A stretch of 64,000 bases of DNA, taken from positions 186,001 to 250,000 of the forward strand of contig CAVYMJ010000006.1 in the NCBI GenBank assembly GCA_963769585.1. The letters run 5' to 3'. This document shows positions 1 to 8,316 of the stretch, one piece after another. The notes under the pieces were generated by a model. It saw only the letters and a list, made by a program, of their open reading frames with translations, did not search any database and was not told the origin of the DNA. Origin of the DNA: SSC3 sp963769585 (GTDB lineage Bacteria; Actinomycetota; Actinomycetes; Propionibacteriales; Nocardioidaceae). Each line of letters starts with the position of its first letter. Within the stretch, counting starts at the first letter, position 1. A program made the translations under genes and the position numbers.

Positions 1-26
1 CAAGTGGGGGATGCCCAGCCGGGCTG

Positions 27-1268
27 TCACCAGTTACGAGCTGGTGTTCGGGCTGGGAGCGGATGGGCGGCGTCCCGGATGACGTAGCTCAGCCCGCCAG
101 ACCTTCGCCACCAGGCAGCTTCGAACTGTGCGCGATCATACGTCCGTCGTACCGAGCGGTTGTCCGCCGCGGCTGGGTCGTTGACCACGACGTTCCCGGC
201 CGCGGTGAAGCCGACGATGACGAGCAGGTGGCCGCTGGTCGACGAGATCGGCGCACCGGTCAACTGGCCCCTTCCGAAGGAGATCGAAGCGACCACCGGG
301 ATGCCCGCCGCGACGAAGCGCTCGGCGTCGCGCAGGTCGTGCAGCCTTGTCACGAAGGCGCGCCCTGTCAGGCCTGCGGCGTAGGCCGTGTTGAACGGCC
401 AGTTGCCGGTTCCCGAGAGCGAGGGGTCGAACGTCATCCGGGCCGCATGCGCCACGAAGCGGTCGGGATACCGGGGGCTGACCCAGGCATAGCTGCTCGG
501 TTCGGGGAGCTTGTCGTAGTAGGCCAGGACCATCGACGTCGAGGTCGGCGAGCACCAAGCCTCACCGCCTCCGTCGTACTGCGGGTACTCGCCCTCATGG
601 ATCATCTGCGAGTACATCGGCACAGGCAGCACGGTGCCGGCCGCGACGCCCAGTGGCTTGCTGACCGGGCGAGGCGCCGTCGCGTCGCGCGAGGTCATCG
701 CGCCCAAGGTGTCGATGGTCGGAGTGCGGGTCGTTCCCGTCTTGCGGAACAGCGACACCCTGACCTGCCACTTTCGCAGGCCGGCGGGGACAACCCAGGT
801 GTCGAAGCTGACCCGGGCACCGCCGTCCGGTTGGGACCCGAGACTGGTTCGCCGCACGTGCCGGTCCCCTGCCGCCCAGCGGCTGATCGAGTCCCAGCCG
901 GTGCTCGTGCCGGTCGGCGTGACACCGCGGACGTCGATGCGGACCCAGGAGTTCCCGGGAGTGGTCGCCGTCCAGCTCGGCACCAGCTCGGTCAGGTCGT
1001 AGCCAGGGGTGACGTAGGGGGAGGTCCACTGCGCCCAGTCGTAGGTGTGTCCGGCGAGCCGCTTGCGTCCGACCGCCTCATCGATGACGAGCCTGCCCTT
1101 GAGCACGCTCGTCCCGCGCGCCGTGCCCTGGGCGAACTGCTTGGCCGTCGCCCACTGCCGGTAGCTGAGCTGCTTCCCGGCCCCGGAGGACGACGACGCC
1201 TCGACAGCCGGGACCGTCAGCCCGGCCCCGAGGGCGGCGGCGGTCAGGGCGATGAGGAGGCGACGCAT
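27..1268 (-). CDS. Secreted C39-like cysteine peptidase
   Basis: Probable extracytoplasmic cysteine peptidase of the C39-like (Peptidase_C39_2) family, 413 aa. The chosen ATG opens directly on a signal peptide (MRRLLIALTAAALGAG, Ala-rich cleavage region); an upstream in-frame start at 1298 would put ten extra residues before it. The N-terminal ~200 residues resemble a beta-rich domain. The C-terminal half holds the papain-fold signature: VPMYSQ, then EAWCSPTS with the likely catalytic Cys, then GHLLVIVGF with the likely catalytic His, then VVNDPAA supplying an Asp. The substrate cannot be told. It is transcribed away from the kinase cassette and no partner is visible inside the window. Confidence 0.8.
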   Translation of the reverse strand: MRRLLIALTAAALGAGLTVPAVEASSSSGAGKQLSYRQWATAKQFAQGTARGTSVLKGRLVIDEAVGRKRLAGHTYDWAQWTSPYVTPGYDLTELVPSWTATTPGNSWVRIDVRGVTPTGTSTGWDSISRWAAGDRHVRRTSLGSQPDGGARVSFDTWVVPAGLRKWQVRVSLFRKTGTTRTPTIDTLGAMTSRDATAPRPVSKPLGVAAGTVLPVPMYSQMIHEGEYPQYDGGGEAWCSPTSTSMVLAYYDKLPEPSSYAWVSPRYPDRFVAHAARMTFDPSLSGTGNWPFNTAYAAGLTGRAFVTRLHDLRDAERFVAAGIPVVASISFGRGQLTGAPISSTSGHLLVIVGFTAAGNVVVNDPAAADNRSVRRTYDRAQFEAAWWRRSGGLSYVIRDAAHPLPARTPARNW

Positions 1269-1309
1269 CACGTCACGATAGCCGCGAGATCGCACCACGA
1301 GGCGACTTT

Positions 1310-1394
1310 GGCAACATCAGCACCAGACGTGAACCCCTAGACTGGCGACTGTGAAGCTCCGGCTGCACGACTCCGCAACACGCCCGCTCCGCGG
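1310..1394 (+). repeat. Degenerate duplicate of the cysS promoter and 5' end
   Basis: This stretch matches 5345-5426, the promoter and first codons of cysS. Shared blocks include GGCAACA, CCCTAGA, CTCCGGCT, CACGACTC and CGCTCCGCG in the same order. From the GTG on, about 37 of 44 bases agree by eye. Read from GTG 1351 it encodes VKLRLHDSATRPLR, against MTLRLHDSATRSLR at the start of CysS. It then diverges. The two copies bracket the kinase/TrxR/NrtS cassette as direct repeats about 4 kb apart. Confidence 0.75.
1338..1343 (+). promoter_or_regulatory. -10 element TAGACT of the cysS-relic promoter
   Basis: TAGACT lies 7 nt before GTG 1351, matching TAGAAT placed 6 nt before the GTG of cysS (5370-5375). 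That is the geometry of a leaderless transcript. No convincing -35 is seen. It probably drives the kinase operon downstream. Confidence 0.5.
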
Positions 1395-1437
1395 TTTGGG
1401 GTATGCCGGTGTGCGGCGCTGGAGGAAGGGGGGATGA
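1351..1437 (+). CDS. 28-codon leader ORF derived from the cysS start
   Basis: The GTG start retained from the cysS duplicate opens a frame of 28 codons that stops at TGA 1435-1437. It overlaps the kinase ATG (1434) as ATGA. The first 14 codons are CysS-like and the rest (GLGYAGVRRWRKGG) is unrelated. It is best read as a relic now acting as a translational-coupling leader; a purine-rich GGAGGAAGGGGG before the kinase start could also serve as a normal ribosome site. Expression is inferred. Confidence 0.4.
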   Translation: MKLRLHDSATRPLRGLGYAGVRRWRKGG

Positions 1438-3386
1438 CCACCCCCATGCGCAAGCACCCTCTCATCCCCGTGATTCCGGCGATCGAGAGCTTCGGTCTTG
1501 CCTCCTGCGTGGTCGGCCCGGACGGCATCGTGCGCTCGCTGAGTCCAACTCTGGCCGAGCTGCTCGCACCCGAGTCCGGTGCGATCGGACGTTCGCTGAC
1601 CGACCTGCTGGCTGCTTGGCAACCTGTCGACGGCGACACGGCCGTGCTGCGCCGGGGGACGGGTGACGACCAGATCATCGTCGAGGTGCGTACGAGCTTC
1701 CTCAGCGACAGCACGGACGTGGTCGTGGCGTTCTTCGACGTCACCGAGCACCACGCACTCGAGAGGGAGCTCGCCGAGCTGGCCCAGTTCCCCGAGAAGA
1801 ACCCCGGCCCCGTGCTGTGGCTCGACCGAGAGGGGACCATCCTGCGTGGCAACGCCGCGGCGAAGCGCGCCTTCGGGGAGGACATCGTGGGCGACTGCTG
1901 GCTTGACCGGTGCCCGGACATGACTGAGGAGCTCTGGGCGCGCGCGAGAGCTGCTGCCGAACCTTTCGTGGCTGACGTCGACCTCGACGATGCCTGCTAC
2001 GCGATGTCCTACCTCGCTGCCGACGGCGGGGACTTCGTCTTCACCTTCGGAGCGGACATCACCGATCGCCGCAGGGCCGAGAAGAAGATCGCAGAGGTCG
2101 CTCGCTTCCCCGACATGAACCCGGGCCCTGTCCTGCGTCTCGATGCGAGCGGCGCGGTGCTGCTGGCCAACCGTGCGGCACGTGACGTGTTCGGCGGCGA
2201 CCTCCTCGGTGCCTCGTGGGAGACCGTCCTCCCGGCGAGTGCTGGCCGCTGGGACGAACTTCGCGTCGCAACCCAGCCCGTCCCGATCGAGACTCGCTTG
2301 GGTGATCGCGACTACCAGTTCACCCATGTCAGCGATCCCGAGAGCCGGCTGGTCTTCGTCTACGGCGCGGACGTGACCGAGCAGAAGCGAGCCGAGCGCG
2401 GCATCCTGCAGTCCGAGCGGATGGCGACGCTCGGCACGTTGGCCGCGGGCATCGCGCACGAGCTCAACAACCCGGCTGCAGCCGCCCGGCGGGCTGCCGA
2501 TCAGCTGCGGGACGCCTTCGCCCGCCAGCAGCAGACCCAGTTCGCTCTGGACGCGGTCGTCCTCGAGGGGCCAGCCCGAGCCCACCTGCGGGCGCTGGAG
2601 GCGCAAGCGCGTACGCGCGCCGCGGAGCCGAACGTGCTCGACACGATGCGACGTTCCGACCTGGAGGGCGCGATCGAGGACTGGCTCGACGACCGCGGCA
2701 TCGACAACGACTGGGACATCGCACCGATGCTCGTCGAGCAAGGGCTGGACCCCGAGGCGCTCGATGCACTCGCGGCTGACCTCACTGACAGCACGCTCAA
2801 CCTGGTGCTCGCCTGGGCCGCCGCGACCTTCCCCGTATATCGGCTGGCACACGAGATCGGGCAGGCCACCGGCCGGATCTCCGAGATCGTCGGGGCGATG
2901 AAGAGCTACTCCTACCTCGGGCAGGCGCCGCGCCAGGAGGTCGACCTCCACGAGGGACTCGACAACACCCTCATCATCCTGCGCAGCAAGCTGAAGACCG
3001 GCGTCGAAGTGACCCGCAACTACGCAGTGGACCTACCACCGGTACCGGCCTTCGGCAGTGAGCTGAACCAGGTGTGGACCAACCTGATCGACAACGCCGT
3101 CGGAGCAATGCACGGCCGGGGAGCCATCTGGATCACCACGTCGCTCGAGTCGGGCGCTGTGGTCGTCGAGATCCGAGACGACGGTCCCGGCATCCCGGCC
3201 GACATCATCGGACGAGTGTTCGACCCGTTCTTCACGACCAAGGAGCCGGGCCAGGGGACCGGGTTGGGCCTGGCCACCACCTACGCGATCGTGACCGAGA
3301 AGCACGGCGGGGAGATCAGCGTGACCTCCAGGCCGGGCGAGACGTGCTTCACGGTGCGCCTCCCGCTAGGGACCAAGGAGAGCTGA
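1434..3386 (+). CDS. PAS-domain sensor histidine kinase
   Basis: Cytoplasmic-looking histidine kinase of 650 aa with no membrane segment. Three PAS-like domains span roughly residues 20-108, 115-215 and 220-318; the second and third share a repeated linker (FPxxNPGPVLxLD) and each ends in a typical PAS/PAC D(I/V)T motif. The H box AHELNNP places the phosphorylated histidine at His342. An unusual helical insertion of about 100 residues separates it from the second half of the dimerisation domain. The ATPase domain has an N box (NLIDNA), G1 (DDGPGIP) and G2 (GTGLGLA). The stop overlaps the next start (TGATG), so the downstream fusion protein is its probable partner. The signal is unknown; PAS domains suggest a redox or cofactor signal. 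Confidence 0.9.
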   Translation: MTTPMRKHPLIPVIPAIESFGLASCVVGPDGIVRSLSPTLAELLAPESGAIGRSLTDLLAAWQPVDGDTAVLRRGTGDDQIIVEVRTSFLSDSTDVVVAFFDVTEHHALERELAELAQFPEKNPGPVLWLDREGTILRGNAAAKRAFGEDIVGDCWLDRCPDMTEELWARARAAAEPFVADVDLDDACYAMSYLAADGGDFVFTFGADITDRRRAEKKIAEVARFPDMNPGPVLRLDASGAVLLANRAARDVFGGDLLGASWETVLPASAGRWDELRVATQPVPIETRLGDRDYQFTHVSDPESRLVFVYGADVTEQKRAERGILQSERMATLGTLAAGIAHELNNPAAAARRAADQLRDAFARQQQTQFALDAVVLEGPARAHLRALEAQARTRAAEPNVLDTMRRSDLEGAIEDWLDDRGIDNDWDIAPMLVEQGLDPEALDALAADLTDSTLNLVLAWAAATFPVYRLAHEIGQATGRISEIVGAMKSYSYLGQAPRQEVDLHEGLDNTLIILRSKLKTGVEVTRNYAVDLPPVPAFGSELNQVWTNLIDNAVGAMHGRGAIWITTSLESGAVVVEIRDDGPGIPADIIGRVFDPFFTTKEPGQGTGLGLATTYAIVTEKHGGEISVTSRPGETCFTVRLPLGTKES

Positions 3387-5050
3387 TGGTGACCAAGCCG
3401 GTGATCTTGAGCATCGACGACGATCCGGAGGTGCTGGCCGCGATCGGCCGCGACCTGAGGCTGCGCTATCGCAAGGACTACACCGTGATGAAGGCGTCGT
3501 CGGGCCGCGAGGCGCTCGAGGCGACGCAGAGCCTGTCCGAACGCGGGACACCGATAGCTCTCTTCCTGTCCGACGAGCGCATGCCCGAGATGACCGGCAC
3601 CGAGCTGCTGGCCAAGGTTCGCAAGGTCTTCCCCGACTCCCGACGTGTCCTGCTGACGGCGTACTCCGACACCGAGGCGGCGATCCGCGGCATCAACGAG
3701 GTGGGCCTGGACCACTACCTGATGAAGCCCTGGGACCCTCCCGAGCTGCAGCTCTACCCATTGCTGGACGACCTGCTCGGCGACTGGGCCGCGCACGCGC
3801 GCCTCCCGTACGACGGCATCCGCGTCGCCGGCGCGAAGTGGTCGGCGGCCTGCTTCGACATCAAGGACTTCCTGGCCCGTAACAACGTCCCGTACCAGTG
3901 GGTCGACATCGAGCAGGACCCCGCAGTGCGGGCGCTGGTGCTCGAGCTCACCGGCGACGAGGCGAAGCTGCCGGTGATCTTCTTCCCCGACGGCGAGACC
4001 CTGATCGCGCCGGACCACGCGGCCGTCGCGACCAAGGTCGGGCTGCAGACCAAGGCGACGCTGCCGTTCTACGACCTGGCCATCGTCGGAGCCGGGCCTG
4101 CCGGCCTCGCCGCTGCCGTGTACGGCGGATCCGAGGGCCTGCGCACGCTGCTGGTCGAGCCGGACGCTCCGGGAGGACAGGCCGGGACCAGCTCGTCGAT
4201 CGAGAACTACCTCGGCTTCCCGTCCGGTGTCAGTGGCAGCGACCTGGCCCGCAGGGCTGCGGTCCAGGCGAGGCGGTTCGGCGTGGAGATCCTCAGCGCT
4301 GTCGAGGTGACCCAGGTTGTCCGCCACGATCCCTACCGCGTGATCCGGCTCAACGACGGCTCCGAGATCTCGGCCAAGGCAGTGATCCTCGCCTCCGGTG
4401 TCGCCGTGCGAATGTTGGACACCCCGGGTTTCGAGCCGCTGGTGGGCCGCGGCCTGTACTACGGCGCAGCGATGACCGAGGCGGCAAGCTACCGAGACGA
4501 GGACGTGTGCATCCTCGGAGGAGCGAACTCGGCCGGCCAGGGTGCATTGTTCTTCTCCAAGTACGCCAGATCGGTGACGATGCTGGTTCGCGCCGAGTCA
4601 CTCGACAAGTCCATGTCGCGCTACTTGATCGATCGCATCGAGGCGAGCTCCAACATCACCGTGCTGACCAACCACACCGTCGTCCAGGCGGTTGGCACGA
4701 AGGGTCTCGACAACCTCGTCATCCGCAACGGCCTGACCGGCGAAGAGAGCGCGCTGGAGACGGCCGCTCTCTTCATGTTCCTGGGGGCCGCGCCTCGCAC
4801 CGACATGGTCAAGGGACTGGTCACCGTCGACGACGCGGGCTACATCATCACCGGTCCTGACCTGATCCGCGACGGCAAGAAGCCGTCGGGATGGAACCTT
4901 GACCGTGACCCGTTCCTGTACGAGACGAGCACCCCAGGGATCTTCGCCGTGGGTGACCTCCGGGCCGGTTCCGGGAAGCGCGTCGCCGCCGCGGTCGGTG
5001 AGGGCTCGGGCTGCGTGGGCATGGTCCACCGCTATCTCGAGAGCGTGTGA
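3386..5050 (+). CDS. Response regulator / glutaredoxin-like / thioredoxin-reductase-like fusion
   Basis: A 554-aa three-part protein. Residues ~1-130 form a receiver domain with the DD pair, phospho-acceptor Asp63 (LFLSDERMP), a Thr switch (LLTAYSD) and Lys (LMKPWDP). Residues ~150-220 resemble a glutaredoxin fold with a single Cys (Cys156) rather than CxxC. From ~228 a thioredoxin-reductase-like flavoprotein follows: FAD motif VGAGPAG, a GGQAG loop, NAD(P)H motif GGANSAGQ and the C-terminal GIFAVGD FAD motif. Where classical TrxR carries CATC the protein reads GAAMTEA, so the redox-active disulfide is missing. The start is the ATG overlapping the kinase stop; the frame is open upstream but the receiver begins here. 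Output is probably redox chemistry controlled by phosphorylation. Similar fusions are known, function unproven. Confidence 0.88.
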   Translation: MVTKPVILSIDDDPEVLAAIGRDLRLRYRKDYTVMKASSGREALEATQSLSERGTPIALFLSDERMPEMTGTELLAKVRKVFPDSRRVLLTAYSDTEAAIRGINEVGLDHYLMKPWDPPELQLYPLLDDLLGDWAAHARLPYDGIRVAGAKWSAACFDIKDFLARNNVPYQWVDIEQDPAVRALVLELTGDEAKLPVIFFPDGETLIAPDHAAVATKVGLQTKATLPFYDLAIVGAGPAGLAAAVYGGSEGLRTLLVEPDAPGGQAGTSSSIENYLGFPSGVSGSDLARRAAVQARRFGVEILSAVEVTQVVRHDPYRVIRLNDGSEISAKAVILASGVAVRMLDTPGFEPLVGRGLYYGAAMTEAASYRDEDVCILGGANSAGQGALFFSKYARSVTMLVRAESLDKSMSRYLIDRIEASSNITVLTNHTVVQAVGTKGLDNLVIRNGLTGEESALETAALFMFLGAAPRTDMVKGLVTVDDAGYIITGPDLIRDGKKPSGWNLDRDPFLYETSTPGIFAVGDLRAGSGKRVAAAVGEGSGCVGMVHRYLESV

Positions 5051-5313
5051 GCGGCGCCGGGGAGGACCAGGCCCCTGACCACTCCTGGCGCACCTCCTCC
5101 GAGGCGAAGGCGATCATCGTCGAGCCAGCACTGTTGCGCCGGACCATCGTCATCGCGCTGGTCGTCGGGACGATCCTCTCGGTGATCAACCAGATCCACG
5201 TGGTCCTCGCGGGGGGAGCCACCAGCGGGACGTGGCTGCGGGTCGCGGCGAACTACGTGGTGCCCTTCATCGTGTCCAACGTCGGCGCTCTGGCTGCAAC
5301 TCGTCGAGGATGA
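5047..5313 (+). CDS. nrtS: NrtS-like small membrane protein (nitrate/nitrite transport family)
   Basis: An 88-aa protein with two hydrophobic helices: RRTIVIALVVGTILSVINQ and NYVVPFIVSNVGALAA. Size, two-helix layout and the NYVVPF.VSN.GAL pattern fit the NrtS family, described as small nitrate/nitrite transporters. GTG 5047 overlaps the preceding TGA, so it is the third gene of the kinase operon. This links the redox two-component pair to nitrate or nitrite handling. The family call comes from memory of its pattern; transport substrate is inference. Confidence 0.65.
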   Translation: MSGAGEDQAPDHSWRTSSEAKAIIVEPALLRRTIVIALVVGTILSVINQIHVVLAGGATSGTWLRVAANYVVPFIVSNVGALAATRRG

Positions 5314-5344
5314 ACGCCGGATCGCGGTGCGGGGCAGCCGCGAC

Positions 5345-5426
5345 GGCAACAGCACCTGCCCTGACCCCCTAGAATTGCGCGGTGACACTCCGGCTCCACG
5401 ACTCTGCCACGCGCTCGCTCCGCGAG
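5345..5426 (+). repeat. cysS promoter and 5' end, second copy of the flanking direct repeat
   Basis: Intact counterpart of 1310-1394. It contains the -10 hexamer TAGAAT (5370-5375), 6 nt before GTG 5382, so cysS looks leaderless. The first cysS codons lie inside the repeat. Confidence 0.7.
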
Positions 5427-6794
5427 TTCGTGCCGCTGCGCGACGGCCAGGTGGGCATCTATCTGTGCGGCCTCACGGTGCAGTCGGAGCCGCACGTGGG
5501 CCACGTCCGCTCGGCCGTCAACTTCGACGTACTGCGCCGATGGCTGCTCGCCACCGGGTACGAGGTCACCTTCATCCGCAACATCACCGACATCGACGAC
5601 AAGATCCTGCTCAAGTCCGCGGAGCAGGGGCGAGCCTGGTACAACCTCGCTTACGCGATGCGGATCGAGCTCGACCGGGCCTATGACGCCCTGAACGTGC
5701 TGCCGCCGACGTACGAACCGGCCGCTACCGGCCACATCCCCGAGATGCTCGAGCTCATCGAGGAGCTCATCGCTCGCGGTCATGCCTATGTGGCGGCCGA
5801 CGGGTCAGGCGATGTCTACTTCGACGTCCACGCCTGGTCGGCGTACGGCGAGCTCACCGGCCAGAAGATCGACGACATGGAGCCGGCCGAGGACGCCGAC
5901 CCGCGAGGGAAGCACGATCCGCGCGACTTCGCGCTCTGGAAGGGCCAGAAAGAGTCCGAGCCCGCTACCGCTGCTTGGGCCTCCCCTTGGGGGAGGGGTC
6001 GTCCCGGCTGGCATATCGAGTGCTCGGCGATGGCGCTGAAGTACCTCGGCACTTCCTTCGACATCCATGGCGGCGGCGTCGACCTGCGCTTCCCGCACCA
6101 CGAGAACGAGCAGGCGCAGTCACATGCTGCCGGGCACGACTTCGCGGCGTACTGGATGCACAACGCCTGGATCACCACGGCCGGCGAGAAGATGAGCAAG
6201 TCGCTGGGCAACACACTCTCGATCCCCGCCGTGCTCCAGCGGACACGCGCCATCGACCTGAGGTTCTACATGGTTGCGGCCCACTACCGGTCGCACGTGG
6301 AGTTCTCGTTCGAGGCGCTGGACGAGGCGGCGCAGGGGTTCCAGCGCATCGAGCACTTCCTCAAGCGGGCGGCTGACGTGCTGGGCGAGCCCATCGGGCT
6401 CGGCACCTGGTGCGCGGACTTCGGGGAGGCGATGGACGAGGACATCAGCACCCCTGCGGCGGTCGCTGCGATCTACGAGGTGGTGCGCGAAGGCAACAAG
6501 CTCCTGGCCGGTGGCCCGTCCGCCGCACTGCGGGGGTCTTCGGCGTCGGTGCGGGGGATGCTCGGCGTGCTCGGGCTGGACCCGTTCGACGAACGCTGGG
6601 GAAACGCCGCGACCGGAACCGAGGAGAAGCTCGCTGCGGCTGTCGACGCCCTGGTGGCACACCTGCTCGAGAAGCGCGCGCAGGCGCGGGCCGCGAAGGA
6701 CTTCACCGCGGCCGACGCGATCCGCGACCAGCTCAAGTCAGCGGGCATCGAGCTCGAGGACACCCCCCGAGGTCCGAAATGGAGTTTGGCCTGA
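5382..6794 (+). CDS. cysS: Cysteinyl-tRNA synthetase
   Basis: Class I aminoacyl-tRNA synthetase charging tRNA-Cys, 470 aa, close to the usual length. The HIGH-type motif reads PHVGH near residue 34 and follows the zinc-ligand Cys of LCGLTVQ. The second zinc region is GWHIECS with HGGGVDLRFPHHENE, and the KMSKS loop is intact. GTG 5382 is chosen because it gives the normal N-terminus and follows a -10 element at leaderless spacing. The stop overlaps the rlmB ATG (TGATG). The cysS-rlmB order is common in actinobacteria, usually behind ispD/ispF; here the kinase cassette lies upstream. Confidence 0.97.
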   Translation: MTLRLHDSATRSLREFVPLRDGQVGIYLCGLTVQSEPHVGHVRSAVNFDVLRRWLLATGYEVTFIRNITDIDDKILLKSAEQGRAWYNLAYAMRIELDRAYDALNVLPPTYEPAATGHIPEMLELIEELIARGHAYVAADGSGDVYFDVHAWSAYGELTGQKIDDMEPAEDADPRGKHDPRDFALWKGQKESEPATAAWASPWGRGRPGWHIECSAMALKYLGTSFDIHGGGVDLRFPHHENEQAQSHAAGHDFAAYWMHNAWITTAGEKMSKSLGNTLSIPAVLQRTRAIDLRFYMVAAHYRSHVEFSFEALDEAAQGFQRIEHFLKRAADVLGEPIGLGTWCADFGEAMDEDISTPAAVAAIYEVVREGNKLLAGGPSAALRGSSASVRGMLGVLGLDPFDERWGNAATGTEEKLAAAVDALVAHLLEKRAQARAAKDFTAADAIRDQLKSAGIELEDTPRGPKWSLA

Positions 6795-7753
6795 TGGCAG
6801 GCAACAGCGCACGTAGAGGCTCGATCAAGAAGACCGGGAAGGGCAACCCCACCGCCGGATCGGGTGGCCGGGTCCGGCGCGGCCTGGAGGGCAAGGGACC
6901 GACGCCCAAGGCCAAGGACCGCGAAGGTCACAAGGTGTACAAGCAGCGCGTGAAGGTGGAGAAGGAAGCCGCCAAGCGACCGGCAGGCCGACGGACGCCC
7001 AAGACTGGTGATTCGGAGTGGGTCGCCGGTCGTAACTCCGTGGTCGAGGCGCTGCGCTCAGGTATGCCCATCACCACGCTGTTCGTTGCCGAGGGTGCCG
7101 AGCGGGACGGCCGCCTCCGTGAGGCGTTCAAGGTCACCGCAGACCGGGGGATCAAGCTGCTCGAGGTCACCCGCAACGAGATGGACCGGATGACCTCGGG
7201 GGCGGTGCACCAGGGCCTGGCCGCCCGCATTCCGCCGTACGAGTACGCCCACCCGGACGACTTCCTCGATCTGGCGGCCGAGAACGCCGAGAAGCCGCTC
7301 ATCGTCGCGCTCGACTCGATCACCGACCCGCGCAACCTCGGTGCTGTGGTGAGGTCGGCCGCCGGCTTCGGGGCGCACGGCGTCGTGGTCCCGGAGCGAC
7401 GGGCCGCGGGCATGACCGCGTCTGCCTGGAAGACGTCAGCGGGGGCCGCGGCGCGGCTCAGGGTCGCTCAGGCGACCAACCTGACCCGCCAGCTCAAGTC
7501 GTACCAAGAAGCTGGCTGCATGGTGATCGGCCTTGCCGCGGACGGGGACGTCAGCCTGCCCGACCTGGACCTGGCCACCGGGCCGCTCGTGGTCGTCGTG
7601 GGCGCGGAGGGCGACGGACTCTCCCGACTGGTGGCCGAGACCTGCGACCAGCTCGTCTCCATCCCGATGGTGAGCTCGGTGGAGTCGTTGAACGCGGGCG
7701 TCGCCGCCGGGGTCGCGCTCTACACGATCGCCCAGAAGCGCGCCGGTCACTGA
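6794..7753 (+). CDS. rlmB: 23S rRNA (guanosine-2'-O-)-methyltransferase, RlmB type
   Basis: SpoU/TrmH-family (SPOUT) enzyme of 319 aa that 2'-O-methylates a guanosine of 23S rRNA. The first ~70 residues are a basic Lys/Arg/Gly-rich tail typical of actinobacterial members. Then come the substrate-binding domain (WVAGRNSVVEALRSG) and the knotted methyltransferase with ALDSITDPRNLGAVVRSA, VVVVGAEGDGLSRL and SIPMVSSVESLNAGVAAGV. The ATG overlapping the cysS stop is the start; the frame is open further upstream but inside cysS. Confidence 0.95.
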   Translation: MAGNSARRGSIKKTGKGNPTAGSGGRVRRGLEGKGPTPKAKDREGHKVYKQRVKVEKEAAKRPAGRRTPKTGDSEWVAGRNSVVEALRSGMPITTLFVAEGAERDGRLREAFKVTADRGIKLLEVTRNEMDRMTSGAVHQGLAARIPPYEYAHPDDFLDLAAENAEKPLIVALDSITDPRNLGAVVRSAAGFGAHGVVVPERRAAGMTASAWKTSAGAAARLRVAQATNLTRQLKSYQEAGCMVIGLAADGDVSLPDLDLATGPLVVVVGAEGDGLSRLVAETCDQLVSIPMVSSVESLNAGVAAGVALYTIAQKRAGH

Positions 7754-7757
7754 CCGT

Positions 7758-8276
7758 TCATCGTGGCGTGACCGTCGCAGGTTCTGCCGCGAGGTAGGTA
7801 CGCCCCGCGTAGTCCTCCGCATAGGGCCACGCCTGCGAGCCCGCACGTGCCTGGCCAGCAGCGCTGGCCATCGACAGGTGTCGGCTCAGCTGCCGCCCAG
7901 GCTCCAGGAAGAAGCACTCGTCGTGCTCGTCACCGTCATCGTCGATGACCACGGCCAGGTCGTTGTAGCGCACCCCGCTCCGGTCGAGCCGTCGTACGGT
8001 CCTTCGGCGGCTCAGCCCCGGCAGGTGCCGGAAGAGCCACCCGAGCCCAGTCCGCTCGGACGGGCAGACCGCGAGCCCGATCCCTACGATCTCGGCACCG
8101 TGACGGCCTTCGTTACGAACGTTCACCACCAGGTACTCGTCTCCAGGGCCACGAAGCAGGAGGCTCGAGGTCACCACGATCACGGGTCGGTCGCGGCGAT
8201 ACGACAGGACGGCGATCAGGGTTCCGGTGAGACCGGAAACCAGCCCGAGCACTGCCAGGATCGTCGTAACGTCCAC
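7758..8276 (-). CDS. Uncharacterised membrane-anchored protein
   Basis: Not recognised. A 172-aa protein with one N-terminal membrane helix (TILAVLGLVSGLTGTLIAVL), then a basic stop-transfer and a soluble beta-rich domain carrying an acidic patch VVIDDDGDEHDE. GTG 8276 is chosen because the helix follows immediately; the open frame upstream is the antisense of the glucokinase gene. It converges on rlmB with 4 nt between stops and is divergent from ppgK with about 40 nt of shared promoter space. Confidence 0.65.
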   Translation of the reverse strand: MDVTTILAVLGLVSGLTGTLIAVLSYRRDRPVIVVTSSLLLRGPGDEYLVVNVRNEGRHGAEIVGIGLAVCPSERTGLGWLFRHLPGLSRRRTVRRLDRSGVRYNDLAVVIDDDGDEHDECFFLEPGRQLSRHLSMASAAGQARAGSQAWPYAEDYAGRTYLAAEPATVTPR

Positions 8277-8316
8277 GGTTTCGAGCCTAGCGTCGCCTGC
8301 GGGCGCGTGACCCTGT

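Noticed and set aside
1317..2951. 544-aa antisense frame across the kinase
   Set aside because: The opposite strand has PAS and HATPase motifs; this frame has none.
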